Positions 1 to 9,022 of a stretch of 64,000 bases of DNA are shown in pieces. The position numbers were made by a program, and so were the translations under genes. The stretch comes from Sulfurospirillum_A sp029027265. Lineage in GTDB: Bacteria; Campylobacterota; Campylobacteria; Campylobacterales; Sulfurospirillaceae. The stretch spans positions 2,666,001 through 2,730,000 of the forward strand of contig CP093061.1 in NCBI GenBank assembly GCA_029027265.1. Reading direction: 5' to 3'. The notes under the pieces are model-generated. The model was not told the DNA's origin and made no database searches. It saw only the letters and a list, made by a program, of their open reading frames with translations. The number at the start of each line of letters is the position of its first letter. The first letter of the stretch is position 1.

Positions 1-527
1 TCACTTTTTATAATACCTGATGAATATATACCTCTTAGACCAAATCCTACAGCAAATTTATCATTTACTTTATATGCTATTGTTGGATTTATTTCTATAA
101 CTTCTAATGTAAACTCTTCAGCACTAGCTTTTGCATATGCACTATCCCATCTTTTTGACAAACCACCAGGTGCCACCATAGACAAGCCAAATCTAAAATC
201 TCCTACTGCTGGTGATACATAATGAAATGTCGGAACATAAAATTTTTCTTCTTTTGACTGACCATTAAACGCAGGATTTACTGAATCGGTATAGTTGATT
301 TTAGCAAGATTTATATAGGTAAAAGCCATCTCGATTTCAGAGCCTTCGTCCATCCATACCATATTTGCAGGGTTGTAATAACTTGAATCTGCACCATTTG
401 CTCCAGCTACGTAAGCAGCGCTTAATGCTGTACTATTTAATGATTGCTCAGGAATTCTCCATCCTGATGCACTTAATGTTACTGCACTAAGACCAAGTAG
501 TGCTGCAACTTTTGCGTAATTCTTCAT
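1..527 (-). CDS. OmpP1/FadL family outer membrane protein, 3' part outside the window
   Basis: The first ~175 residues of an outer membrane beta-barrel of the FadL/OmpP1/TodX type, a family that imports hydrophobic compounds across the outer membrane. The start is the ATG at 527, preceded by an AGGAG ribosome site; an N-terminal signal peptide (MKNYAKVAALLGLSAVTLSA) is followed by the family's early region with GWRIPEQS, SAAYVAGANGADSSYYNPAN and later SPAVGDFRFGLSMVAPGGLS. The NPAN segment is the typical early FadL signature. The gene runs off the left edge, so the barrel and C-terminus cannot be judged. Substrate is unknown; it is the last gene read leftward after nfo with only 18 bp between. 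Confidence 0.85.
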   Translation of the reverse strand, partial: MKNYAKVAALLGLSAVTLSASGWRIPEQSLNSTALSAAYVAGANGADSSYYNPANMVWMDEGSEIEMAFTYINLAKINYTDSVNPAFNGQSKEEKFYVPTFHYVSPAVGDFRFGLSMVAPGGLSKRWDSAYAKASAEEFTLEVIEINPTIAYKVNDKFAVGFGLRGIYSSGIIKS

Positions 528-545
528 ATCTTCTCCTATTAGGTT

Positions 546-1391
546 TTAATTTTTGACTAAACTATAAAGAAGCTCAATTTCTTGAGTCCATATAGTGTCG
601 TCTATAGTCTCTAGCACCATTGGTATGTCATCAATCCTATCATCATTCATAATAAGTTTAAATGGTTCAATTCCCAGTTTGCCCTCTCCTATGGAGTGAT
701 GTCTGTCAACTTTACTCCCAAGGTCTGGCTTTGAATCATTCAGATGCATGCCCATCAAGTGCTCGAATCCTACAATACTAGCAAATTTATCCATAGTTTC
801 ATTATATGTTTTTACTGACCGGAAGTCATAACCTGAAACAAAAAGGTGGCAAGTGTCGATACAGACGCCTATTCGTGCCTTATCTATAGAGTTATCACAC
901 AAATAGCCCAAGTGTTCCATTTTGTAACCCATATTACTACCTTGTCCAGCTGTATTTTCCACAACTAACTTCACACCATTTGTCTGACGTAGAGCTTCGT
1001 TTATAGACTCACTTATGAGTTCTAAACAATTATCTTCGCTTATCTGTTTTAGGTGACTCCCTGGGTGAAAGTTTAATCTATCTAGTCCAAGTTGTTCACA
1101 ACGTTTTAACTCATCTATAAAAGCATTTAGTGATTTTTCTCTTTTTTCAACATCAGGATGTCCTAAATTTATAAGATAACTGTCATGCGGTAAAACATGC
1201 TTTGGAAGTATTTCAGATTTTTCTAATTCCTCTTTAAACTTAGATATTATCTTTTCATCTAAATCTTTGGCTACCCATTGTCTTTGATTTTTTGTAAAAA
1301 GGGCAAAAGATTTTGCACCCAGTTTTCTTGCATTTATTGGTGCATTAAAAACACCTCCACTTGCACTAACATGCGCACCTATCATTTTCAT
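546..1391 (-). CDS. nfo: Endonuclease IV (AP endonuclease)
   Basis: A 281-residue apurinic/apyrimidinic endonuclease of the Nfo family, which cuts 5' of abasic sites in base-excision repair using three zinc ions. The N-terminal GAHVSASGG and the metal-binding stretches NFHPGSH, VVENTAGQG, GVCIDTCHLFVSGYD and HLNDSKPDLGSKVDRH are all present in family order, and the length matches bacterial Nfo. Its ATG overlaps the end of the upstream lipoprotein gene by 4 bp, making it the last gene of a minus-strand operon with an EamA transporter and the lipoprotein. Nothing looks damaged. Confidence 0.97.
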   Translation of the reverse strand: MKMIGAHVSASGGVFNAPINARKLGAKSFALFTKNQRQWVAKDLDEKIISKFKEELEKSEILPKHVLPHDSYLINLGHPDVEKREKSLNAFIDELKRCEQLGLDRLNFHPGSHLKQISEDNCLELISESINEALRQTNGVKLVVENTAGQGSNMGYKMEHLGYLCDNSIDKARIGVCIDTCHLFVSGYDFRSVKTYNETMDKFASIVGFEHLMGMHLNDSKPDLGSKVDRHHSIGEGKLGIEPFKLIMNDDRIDDIPMVLETIDDTIWTQEIELLYSLVKN

Positions 1392-1858
1392 TTTAATTCC
1401 TTCAGTTTTATCAATACTCTATTTTTACTATCTTTATAATATAAATTTCCATTCTCAACTCTATACGTTATATCATAACTCTTAGATTTTAATTTTTGTT
1501 CAAATCCTACTTCAAATTTTTTAAGATTCTTTTCACCATATATGGGTTTTAAGTTAAACAATTCATCTATAAAACTTTCGTAATGACTAATACCAAAAAA
1601 CTCTTTGTTAAAGCTTCTCTTTGACAAACAAACATAATCTAAACATACATTATCATCTACATGTAAATCAAATATGGGAGTAGAAGCAGAAAAAAGTTGT
1701 AAATTGAATCTACTTTCATCTCTTTTTATAAAGCCTGTATCGGCTACTGCAATTTGAGAATTTTTTATAACTATGTAATATGGCTTTGAAGAGACATACG
1801 GTGTTTTGTAGGCACAACCTGTAAAAAAAAGTAAAACTACTAAAAGAAGCTTATACAT
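1388..1858 (-). CDS. Small predicted lipoprotein of unknown function
   Basis: A 156-residue protein with a lipoprotein signal: a short hydrophobic stretch (LLLVVLLFFTGC) ending in a cysteine at residue 15. After cleavage it should be a lipid-anchored periplasmic protein of about 140 residues. The rest has no motif I recognise; it contains the Leu-His-Val tripeptide encoded by one of the window's TACATGTA palindromes (1658-1665). It overlaps both neighbours by a few bases (EamA transporter upstream, nfo downstream), so the three are probably co-transcribed. Function cannot be assigned. Confidence 0.75.
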   Translation of the reverse strand: MYKLLLVVLLFFTGCAYKTPYVSSKPYYIVIKNSQIAVADTGFIKRDESRFNLQLFSASTPIFDLHVDDNVCLDYVCLSKRSFNKEFFGISHYESFIDELFNLKPIYGEKNLKKFEVGFEQKLKSKSYDITYRVENGNLYYKDSKNRVLIKLKELK

Positions 1859-2741
1859 TTTTAGCTCTTAAATAAGTTCCAACCTCTGCACTAAGCATTC
1901 CAAACAAAATCAAACCAGCTCCCATAAGCTGAACCATATAAAACTGTTCTCCTGCAAAATAGTAACCAAATATACCGGCACTCACAGGCTCCATAGTAAA
2001 TATAATTGCAGTTTTTGCTGGTGTTGTAAACTTTTGCATAACTGTTTGAGTAAAAAAAGCAAAAATCGTGGCAAAAATTACAGTTATGATAATAGCTTCA
2101 AGAAAAACTCCATCGAAACTACTTGGCATTATATACCCATCAACTGCAAAAGCACCTAAAAAACAAAGTAGTGTTACAACAACAAACTGAATCGTAACAA
2201 GTAAAAAAGCACTATGTTTTTTTGCGTAAACATCTGTAAAAGTTATCTGCAAAGCAAACATAGCAGCACAAATGAGAGCATAAAACTCACCTTTTCCAAA
2301 TCCTCCTAAATCTGCATTATTTGTTAAAAAATACAGACCTATTGCAGCACACACTGCCCCAAACAAAGAGTAGATTGAAGCTTTTTTCTTAAATATTAAA
2401 AAAACAGCAAATGGGACTATAACTACATTTAGTCCTGTTATGAATGCTACTGTTGAAGAGTAAGTGTAAGTGAGTGCAAAGGTTTGTGTTGCAAAACCTA
2501 AAAACATAAATATGCCTAAAATAATTCCAGCTTTAAGAGTAGCTCGGTCAAGTTTTTTGAACTCCTTAAATGAAATAAGGCTCATAAAAGCAGCTGCTAT
2601 CATGAAACGCCAAAACAAAAATATATAGACCGGTGTATCTTCGATAGCATCTTGAACTATAAAAAATGTTCCCCCCCAGCAGATTGCTACCAATAACAAT
2701 GAAAAATCTGCCCCAAATTCTTTTAATTTACTTTTTATCAA
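1851..2741 (-). CDS. DMT superfamily (EamA) transporter
   Basis: A 296-residue inner membrane protein with about ten hydrophobic segments and the two-repeat EamA architecture of the drug/metabolite transporter superfamily. The first repeat opens with LLLVAICWGGTFFIVQ; the second contains the typical FTMEPVSAGIFGYYFAGE stretch near residues 245-262. Such proteins usually export small metabolites; the substrate cannot be told from sequence. The only in-frame start is a TTG at 2741 with an AAGG site just upstream. It heads the minus-strand operon continuing into the lipoprotein gene and nfo. Confidence 0.9.
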   Translation of the reverse strand: MIKSKLKEFGADFSLLLVAICWGGTFFIVQDAIEDTPVYIFLFWRFMIAAAFMSLISFKEFKKLDRATLKAGIILGIFMFLGFATQTFALTYTYSSTVAFITGLNVVIVPFAVFLIFKKKASIYSLFGAVCAAIGLYFLTNNADLGGFGKGEFYALICAAMFALQITFTDVYAKKHSAFLLVTIQFVVVTLLCFLGAFAVDGYIMPSSFDGVFLEAIIITVIFATIFAFFTQTVMQKFTTPAKTAIIFTMEPVSAGIFGYYFAGEQFYMVQLMGAGLILFGMLSAEVGTYLRAKNV

Positions 2742-2800
2742 ATCTTACCTTTTTTAAAAATAGTATTTTACCATATTTTATTTCTGATTTTGTTAATTTT

Positions 2801-2826
2801 AATACTTATAAGTATTATTTTTTCTC
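2801..2826. terminator. Palindrome followed by a T-run between divergent operons
   Basis: A perfect 16-bp palindrome (AATACTTATAAGTATT, 2801-2816) followed by ATTTTTTCTC, in the 253-bp gap between the leftward EamA operon and the rightward amino-acid transporter. Both neighbours are transcribed away from it, so a terminator is unexpected; it may instead be an operator for a dimeric regulator. Stem is all A/T except two G:C pairs. Confidence 0.3.
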
Positions 2827-2994
2827 CTTTATATGCTAGAGGAAAAACATCTATATCACTGCTTAAGCTCAATTGCAAATACAATTGTGTGAAATATCTA
2901 CATAATATCAATAAAATTTCAAAATCAATACATTTTTATATTAGTTTTATAAATACTTGGTAAGATTAAATCTTGTAAACATAAAAGGTATTGA

Positions 2995-3735
2995 ATGGAT
3001 GACTTAATTATAAGTATGAAAAATGTAGATAAGTACTTTGGAGATTTCCATGTGCTTAAAAATATTAATTTCTCTGTAAAAAAAGGAGAAATAGTAGTAA
3101 TTTGTGGACCTAGTGGAAGTGGAAAATCTACTCTTATTAGATGTATAAACAGACTTGAAGAGATAGATAGCGGAGACATACATGTAGAAGGTAAAGATTT
3201 ATATGATAGAAAAGTAAATGTAAATCAACTCAGAGCAGAGACTGGAATGTTATTTCAGCACTTTAACCTCTTTCCTCATTTAACGATTCTAGAAAATATT
3301 ACAATAGCACAAACAAAAGTTAAAGGCACTTCGAAACATGATGCCCATGAAAACTCATTAAGACTTTTAGAAAAAGTAGGGCTTGCTCATAAGGCAGAAG
3401 GTTACCCTAGTGAACTTAGTGGTGGACAAAAACAGCGTGTTGCAATAGCTAGAACACTCGCTATGAAACCTCAAATCATACTTTTTGATGAACCAACTTC
3501 AGCGCTTGACCCTGAGATGATAGGTGGAGTACTAGATGTAATGCGTGATCTTGCACATGAAAACTATACCATAGTATGTGTTACTCACGAAATGGGTTTT
3601 GCAAAAGAGGTATGTAACCGTATAGTTTTTATGGATGAAGGTGAAATTTTAGAAGAAAACACTCCAAATGAATTCTTTACAAATCCAAAAACTGAACGTG
3701 CTCAGAAATTTTTAAAAGAAGTATTAATACACTAA
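2995..3735 (+). CDS. Polar amino-acid ABC transporter, ATP-binding subunit (GlnQ-like)
   Basis: A 246-residue ABC ATPase of the polar amino-acid uptake class. Walker A is GPSGSGKST (near residue 40), Q-loop in LFQHFNLFPHLT, the ABC signature LSGGQKQRVAIART, and Walker B ILFDEPTSALDPE; the H-loop follows as VCVTHEMGFA. The conserved FNLFPHLT stretch and the length are typical of GlnQ/HisP/ArtP. It is the first gene of a plus-strand transporter cluster with the binding protein and permease that follow. An AAGG sequence precedes the ATG. The amino acid carried is not determined. Confidence 0.95.
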   Translation: MDDLIISMKNVDKYFGDFHVLKNINFSVKKGEIVVICGPSGSGKSTLIRCINRLEEIDSGDIHVEGKDLYDRKVNVNQLRAETGMLFQHFNLFPHLTILENITIAQTKVKGTSKHDAHENSLRLLEKVGLAHKAEGYPSELSGGQKQRVAIARTLAMKPQIILFDEPTSALDPEMIGGVLDVMRDLAHENYTIVCVTHEMGFAKEVCNRIVFMDEGEILEENTPNEFFTNPKTERAQKFLKEVLIH

Positions 3736-3772
3736 AAGATTAAATATAGTAAACAAACTTAAAGGAGCTTGA

Positions 3773-4582
3773 ATGAGAAAAATTATTGTCGCATTGATCA
3801 TAATGCTTGGACTAAACAGTATGGTGATGGCTGATGACATCAACCTATGGAAAAATTCTACGTTAAACAAAATACTACAACGTGGTGAATTAAGAGTAGG
3901 TATGGAACCAGGTTATATGCCTTTTGAGATGAAAGACAAAAAAGGTAACGTCATCGGATTTGATGTAGATATAGCTAAAGAAATGGCAAAAGCAATGGGT
4001 GTTAAACTTACCCTTGTTCCAACTGCATGGGATGGAATCATAGCTGCACTTTTAACTGACAAATTTGATATAATTATGAGTGGTATGACTGTTACTCAAG
4101 AAAGAAACCTAAAAATCAACTTTGCTAACCCATATATTAGTGTTGGGCAAACTATCATTGCTCAGAAAAAGCATGCTGGAAAAACTTGGAAAGATTTAGA
4201 TAAACCTGAATATACAATAGTAACTAAACTTGGTGTTACAGGTGAAATTGCAACTAGAAAAATGTTCAGAAAAGCAAAAATCAGAACTTTTGAGACAGAA
4301 GCTGATGGAGCACAAGAAGTACTTAACGGTAAAGCTGATGCATTTGTTTATGACAAGCCATATAATGCTATCTTCTTTTCGCAGAAGCAATCTACTGGAA
4401 ATATTATCCACTTAGATACTGACTTAACTTTTGAGCCATTAGGATGGGCTTTTAGAAAAGGTGATCCTGATTTTAACAACTGGTTAAACAACTTTTTACA
4501 TCAGATGAAAAATGATGGTAAATATGACAAAATATATAGCAAGTGGTTTGAAAAAGACGCTTGGCAAAAGAAGGTAATGTAA
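3773..4582 (+). CDS. Amino-acid ABC transporter periplasmic binding protein
   Basis: A 269-residue family 3 extracellular solute-binding protein. It has a signal peptide (residues 1-20, ending MVMA), then the classic opening LRVGMEPGYMPFEMKDKKGN and GFDVDIAKEMA, followed by DGIIAALLTDKFDIIMSGM, which contains the family's ligand-contacting region. A good Shine-Dalgarno (AAAGGAG) lies 7 nt upstream of the ATG. It sits between the ATPase and permease genes of the same system. The ligand is a polar amino acid by family, not further resolved. Confidence 0.94.
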   Translation: MRKIIVALIIMLGLNSMVMADDINLWKNSTLNKILQRGELRVGMEPGYMPFEMKDKKGNVIGFDVDIAKEMAKAMGVKLTLVPTAWDGIIAALLTDKFDIIMSGMTVTQERNLKINFANPYISVGQTIIAQKKHAGKTWKDLDKPEYTIVTKLGVTGEIATRKMFRKAKIRTFETEADGAQEVLNGKADAFVYDKPYNAIFFSQKQSTGNIIHLDTDLTFEPLGWAFRKGDPDFNNWLNNFLHQMKNDGKYDKIYSKWFEKDAWQKKVM

Positions 4583-4595
4583 ATTACTTTCTTTT

Positions 4596-4624
4596 AGAGA
4601 CGCATATTTGCGTCTCTTTTTTGT
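4596..4624 (+). terminator. Rho-independent terminator hairpin
   Basis: A perfect 9-bp stem (AGAGACGCA / TGCGTCTCT) with a TATT loop, immediately followed by a T-run. It lies 14 bp after the binding-protein gene and before the permease gene, so it may reduce transcription of the permease relative to the binding protein, a usual stoichiometry in such systems. Confidence 0.85.
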
Positions 4625-4672
4625 CTACATGTAGTAGGTAAAAAAGAGATACAACTTAGGATAAACGGCAAA

Positions 4673-5641
4673 ATGGCAAAAACAAAACAATCAATTTTAG
4701 AAAACAAAGCACTTGGACACACAATAGCTGTTCTTTTTTACGTACTAATAGGTTACTTCATGTTTAACGCAGCTTCAAACATGAACTATATCTGGAAGTG
4801 GACTAGTGTTCCAAAATACTTTGCATATGAAAAAGTAACAGCTGTTGAAGCGCCATTTGACGGAGTTGTCAATATAAAAGAAAATGGGAAAGTAGTAATC
4901 AGCAGTGATGATGACTCTCAAGAACTTGAAATTCCAAGTGGGTATACTTTTGTAATCGATAGCGGTGATGAGCTTTTTGAGTATGATGCAATAGCAACAA
5001 CTACATCATGGGCTATGGGTCCACTTTTAAACGGTCTAATAGTTACTCTTAAAATATCTGGTTTTTCCGCAGTACTAGCTTTTTCTATAGGGATACTACT
5101 GGCTTTTATGAGGCTATCAAAATTTCAATTTTTAAAAGATATTGCAATTGTTTATATAACCATCATTAGAGGTACTCCTCTGCTTGTTCAAATATTTATA
5201 TTTTACTTTATTGTTGCCACTATATTTGATTTAGAACGATTTTTAGCAGGTGGACTCTCTCTTGGTATCTTCTTTGGAGCATACATAGCTGAAGTTATAA
5301 GAGGAGCAATTCAATCTATTGATAAAGGTCAATACGAAGCTGCTAAATCACTTGGTATGAACTATTTTCAAACTATGACTTTCATAGTTATGCCTCAAGC
5401 ACTAAAACGTGCTCTTCCAACATTAGTTGGTGAAATGATTGCTCTTGTTAAAGACTCCTCTTTGGTATCTATTATATCAATCACCGACCTAACAAAAGTT
5501 GGACGTGAAATAGTAGCCAATACCTTTTCGCCATTTGAAACGTGGATTATTATTGCAGGAATGTACTTCTGTATAACTGCACTTTTAGCATATATTGGTG
5601 GTGTATGGGAGAAGAAAATGGCAGCAAGTGGTGGTATGTAG
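4673..5641 (+). CDS. Polar amino-acid ABC transporter permease with an extra N-terminal beta-rich domain
   Basis: A 322-residue inner membrane permease of the HisM/GlnP class. The C-terminal two thirds carry the standard permease fold; the EAA loop that docks the ATPase is visible as YEAAKSLGMNYFQTMTFIVMPQA. The first helix (residues ~17-36) is separated from the rest by about 70 residues that look beta-rich rather than membranous, with APFDGVV near the start and GDELFEYDAIA near the end, reminiscent of a barrel-sandwich (lipoyl-like) hybrid fold. That insert would lie in the periplasm. The gene completes the transporter started at 2995 but is separated from it by a terminator. Confidence 0.9.
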   Translation: MAKTKQSILENKALGHTIAVLFYVLIGYFMFNAASNMNYIWKWTSVPKYFAYEKVTAVEAPFDGVVNIKENGKVVISSDDDSQELEIPSGYTFVIDSGDELFEYDAIATTTSWAMGPLLNGLIVTLKISGFSAVLAFSIGILLAFMRLSKFQFLKDIAIVYITIIRGTPLLVQIFIFYFIVATIFDLERFLAGGLSLGIFFGAYIAEVIRGAIQSIDKGQYEAAKSLGMNYFQTMTFIVMPQALKRALPTLVGEMIALVKDSSLVSIISITDLTKVGREIVANTFSPFETWIIIAGMYFCITALLAYIGGVWEKKMAASGGM

Positions 5642-5656
5642 GTTTTCCTACTACCA

Positions 5657-6793
5657 TCAAAATATATAATCTTCAAGCTTTTTATTTAGACTATCAAGAA
5701 TCTCGACTTCTCTAACTTTCACATATTTGATAATTTTGTCTTCCACATCTGCTTTTGGAAAGATTTTAATACAATATCTATATGAATTACTATATTCAAT
5801 AATACTTAACACTTCTGCTTCAACGATAATATGATTTTTCTTTTTTGAACTTAAAATCTTTAATGTAAAATCAAGGGAAATCTTTGCCCCTGCATAAATA
5901 CCGTTATTCTCTTTACTAACAACACCTAATCCATTAATAGATAAGTCAAAAAGTTTTCCTTTTGTTACAAGTTCTTTGTCGCTAGATAGTGAAACTTCAG
6001 CCATAATTTCAGGATGAACTCTAATAAATTTACGTTGTGAAGCTGGCATATTTAGAAGATACATAAAATTATTTAACACAACAGTATTGTTATAAAAGTT
6101 ATTGTAAACAATATCTGCTTTCAAATACTTATCAAAATTACCATCTTTTAGTATATACGCAATACCTTCGAACTTCATAGCCATCTCTTGAGTTTGCATT
6201 GTTTTAAATGCAACTTCTCCTTCATCTATATTTATATCTATTATAATGGCTTTATGTTGTATTGGAATACCTTTGTAAAGGTTAAAAAATATAACTTCAT
6301 CGCCTCTATCTTTTATCTCTTTAAAGATATCGAGAATATTGCTTCTAGATGAAAAGTCATCTAAGGTATCGAAGTTTACATGTAAAGGTTGAAGTCTATT
6401 TTTATTGCATATGTGCTCTTCAAACTGATTTATATACTCAGTTATACATATTATAATTGTTTCTATATGTTCTTTGCATTTTCCATGTTTTTTTGCATCT
6501 TTAATAAAATTTTCTAAAAGAAAAAACATACTTCTATTGATGAGAAACCCCATCATAACTCCATCATCAAGCATCTCTTTAAAAACTTCTTCCTCAAATG
6601 TAGTTATAAATACATCTACAACAAAAATATCTTTATAAACAATACTTGCAACTTTTTCTAATGTTTCACGAGAATAAAATTTATCATAAGTCTCACAAAG
6701 ATTAACAAAATATTTTACAAAAGCAGGCTGAAACTCATCTATAAAAAATTTTGAATCTAATAAAAAATTTTCTATACTCTCATTTTCTTCCAT
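5657..6793 (-). CDS. PilZ-domain protein, probable c-di-GMP effector
   Basis: A 378-residue cytoplasmic protein. The C-terminal ~110 residues look like a PilZ domain: RKFIRVHPEI (Arg-rich start), later LFDLSINGLGVVSKEN (the D/NxSxxG-type element) and KISLDFTLKI. PilZ domains bind cyclic di-GMP. The N-terminal half is mostly helical, preceded by a YcgR-like stretch (residues 160-220) without clear motif. I prefer the ATG at 6793, which has GGAG 8 nt upstream, over the GTG four codons earlier. It overlaps the end of pyrC by 22 bp and is probably cotranscribed. A diguanylate cyclase is encoded elsewhere in the window (52.4 kb). Confidence 0.8.
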   Translation of the reverse strand: MEENESIENFLLDSKFFIDEFQPAFVKYFVNLCETYDKFYSRETLEKVASIVYKDIFVVDVFITTFEEEVFKEMLDDGVMMGFLINRSMFFLLENFIKDAKKHGKCKEHIETIIICITEYINQFEEHICNKNRLQPLHVNFDTLDDFSSRSNILDIFKEIKDRGDEVIFFNLYKGIPIQHKAIIIDINIDEGEVAFKTMQTQEMAMKFEGIAYILKDGNFDKYLKADIVYNNFYNNTVVLNNFMYLLNMPASQRKFIRVHPEIMAEVSLSSDKELVTKGKLFDLSINGLGVVSKENNGIYAGAKISLDFTLKILSSKKKNHIIVEAEVLSIIEYSNSYRYCIKIFPKADVEDKIIKYVKVREVEILDSLNKKLEDYIF

Positions 6794-7788
6794 TTGATAC
6801 TCCACGGTAATGTTTCTCCAGCAAACATAGGAACTACATCTGCGTAACTTTTCTGAACTATAAAAGGCTCTTTTATTAACTCTATATTTTTTGTTAGTGG
6901 TATATAATTATATATTTTTTGTGCGTTGTCACTAATAAAGGCTTGTAGATGTTCTAGTGCATCATTTGTATCAAATAGTGAAGTTAGTGCAGCAAGTGCA
7001 ATAGGAGCTGTAAAAACACCAGCAGCACAACCACAACACTCTTTTTTATGTGTTGGGTGCGGAGCTGAATCACTTCCGAACATCACTTTAGGATGTCCAC
7101 TAAGTGCAACATTTAAAAGAGCTTCTCTATCTTCATATCGTTTTGCTATTGGCTTACAAAATAGATGTGGCTTGAGCATTCCACCAGCAACATCATCGAG
7201 AGTGATAAAAAGGTGTTGAACTGTTATGGTTGCATAAAGATTAGCATGTTTATCAAGTAAATCTACACTATTTTTTGTAGTTATATGCTCCATAATTATT
7301 TTTAGTTTTGGGAAGTTGATCGCAAACTGCTCATAAATAGAGCCAAATTCAGCCTCTCTATCCATGACAAACCCATTAGTTTCCCCATGAACACAAAGAG
7401 GAATCTCAAGTTCACTCATGGCTTCAAAAGTCTCTCTTAATTCTTCTATATCCATGCTACTAACTCCACCATCTGAATTAGTTGTTGCTCCTGAAGGGTA
7501 AAGTTTTATAGCACTTATATGCTCTTTAGCCTCTTTTAAAAACTCATATGTATAGTCATTTTTGAAAAATAGAGTCATTAAAGGTTCAAACTCTTCATTA
7601 CCAATTGCATCTTTTATTCTTTTTTTATACTCTAGTAAGGCTTCTATTGTAGTTATTGGTGGTACTAAGTTTGGCATTATAATACCTGCACAAAATGTCT
7701 CAGCACTTAGTGGTGCTACTATTTTTAACATATTCTCATCTCTTAAGTGGAGGTGCATATCTAATGGAGATTTTAGCGTTATAGTCAT
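6772..7788 (-). CDS. pyrC: Dihydroorotase
   Basis: A 338-residue class II dihydroorotase, third step of pyrimidine synthesis (carbamoyl-aspartate to dihydroorotate). The zinc site is intact: DMHLHLRD near the N-terminus, the carboxylated lysine in IKLYPSGATTNSDGG, histidines in CVHGETNG and IMEHITTK, and the catalytic aspartate in MFGSDSAPHP. Length agrees with E. coli-type PyrC. It is followed on the same strand by the PilZ gene with overlapping ends. A TACATGTA palindrome sits just upstream (7803-7810) of its ATG. Confidence 0.97.
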   Translation of the reverse strand: MTITLKSPLDMHLHLRDENMLKIVAPLSAETFCAGIIMPNLVPPITTIEALLEYKKRIKDAIGNEEFEPLMTLFFKNDYTYEFLKEAKEHISAIKLYPSGATTNSDGGVSSMDIEELRETFEAMSELEIPLCVHGETNGFVMDREAEFGSIYEQFAINFPKLKIIMEHITTKNSVDLLDKHANLYATITVQHLFITLDDVAGGMLKPHLFCKPIAKRYEDREALLNVALSGHPKVMFGSDSAPHPTHKKECCGCAAGVFTAPIALAALTSLFDTNDALEHLQAFISDNAQKIYNYIPLTKNIELIKEPFIVQKSYADVVPMFAGETLPWSIKWKKMRV

Positions 7789-8015
7789 TATAAAATTTTC
7801 CTTACATGTAATGTTGTATTATAACAAAATATTAAGCAAATATATGTGAGAATTATAATTCACAAAAAGTAATAGATAAACGCTTACGCCGTAATGGAAA
7901 AATTCGATTTTTCTCTTTTAACTTTTAATAAATTAAATATTAAGAGCTTTAGAGATTGTTAAACTGACTTAAATAAAAAACCCTCTCTTTTCTCTTTATA
8001 TTACGAGGAAAAAAA

Positions 8016-9020
8016 ATGTTAGTATTAGAGATAGAAGATATAAAAACACTTATATCAAAAATCGGTTATAAAGAGTTCTATTTAGAACTTATTAAAACTA
8101 TGGAAGAAGACTACTCAAACTGGGAAGACTTCGATAAAACTCCAAGAGTAGCCAACCACGTAGATGGCGGAGTTATCGAGCTTATGCCAGTATGCAATGA
8201 TAAATTATATAGTTTCAAGTACGTAAACGGTCATCCAAAAAACCCAGAACAAAATAAAATGACAGTTATGGCAACAGGACAACTTAGCGTTACTGCAACA
8301 GGTGAACCTCTTATGTTCACAGAGATGACACTGCTAACAGCCTTTAGAACTGCAGCAAACTCAGCCATGGCTGCAAAATACTTAGCAAAAAAAGACTCCT
8401 CAATTTTAGCTCTCATTGGAACTGGAGCACAAAGTGAATTTCAATACCTTGCTTTCTCATACATATTTGATTTAAAAGAGATTCGTTATTTTGACACTGA
8501 CCCTAAAGCTATGGAAAAATTTGCTAAAAATATGGCTCAATATGACATTAAAATAACTCCTTGTAAAAACTCTTATGATGCAGTGCAAAATGCTGACATG
8601 ATTACAACTTGCACCGCCGATAAAAGATACCAAACAGTTCTTACGAAAGATATGTTAAAACAAGATGTATATATAAACGGTATCGGTGGAGATTGTCCAG
8701 GTAAAACTGAAATTGCAAAAGAGATAGTAGAAAGCTCGACCGTAGTAGTAGAATTTTTAGAACAAGCTAAGATAGAAGGTGATATTCAACAGATGCCAGA
8801 AGACTTTACATGTACAGAAATATATGAAGTAATTCGTGGAGAGAAGAAGCTCAATGTGTCAACTCATGGAACAATTCTTTTTGATTCTATTGGATTTGCA
8901 TTAGAAGACTACTCTGTTCTAAGACTGATTTATGATTTGGCTAAAAAGAATAATGTTGGCAAAGAGATGAACTTAATCCCTAAGCTTGATGATGTTAAAA
9001 ACCTCTTTTCATTGTTATAA
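8016..9020 (+). CDS. Ornithine cyclodeaminase family protein
   Basis: A 334-residue member of the ornithine cyclodeaminase/mu-crystallin family, which converts ornithine to proline and ammonia using bound NAD. The Rossmann motif is ILALIGTGAQSEFQ; upstream lie the substrate-contact region LMFTEMTLLTAFRTAA and, later, IGGDCPGKTEI. An AGGA site precedes the ATG. Two bases separate it from the arginase-family gene downstream, so the pair would give a short arginine to ornithine to proline route. The preceding 230 bp (7789-8015) holds no gene that I can see. Confidence 0.9.
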   Translation: MLVLEIEDIKTLISKIGYKEFYLELIKTMEEDYSNWEDFDKTPRVANHVDGGVIELMPVCNDKLYSFKYVNGHPKNPEQNKMTVMATGQLSVTATGEPLMFTEMTLLTAFRTAANSAMAAKYLAKKDSSILALIGTGAQSEFQYLAFSYIFDLKEIRYFDTDPKAMEKFAKNMAQYDIKITPCKNSYDAVQNADMITTCTADKRYQTVLTKDMLKQDVYINGIGGDCPGKTEIAKEIVESSTVVVEFLEQAKIEGDIQQMPEDFTCTEIYEVIRGEKKLNVSTHGTILFDSIGFALEDYSVLRLIYDLAKKNNVGKEMNLIPKLDDVKNLFSLL

Positions 9021-9022
9021 TC

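Noticed and set aside
5395..5676. 93-codon minus-strand frame over the permease gene
   Set aside because: Wholly antisense to a well-supported permease; no ribosome site or family resemblance.
6926..7849. Plus-strand frames over pyrC
   Set aside because: Antisense to dihydroorotase, whose catalytic motifs are complete.
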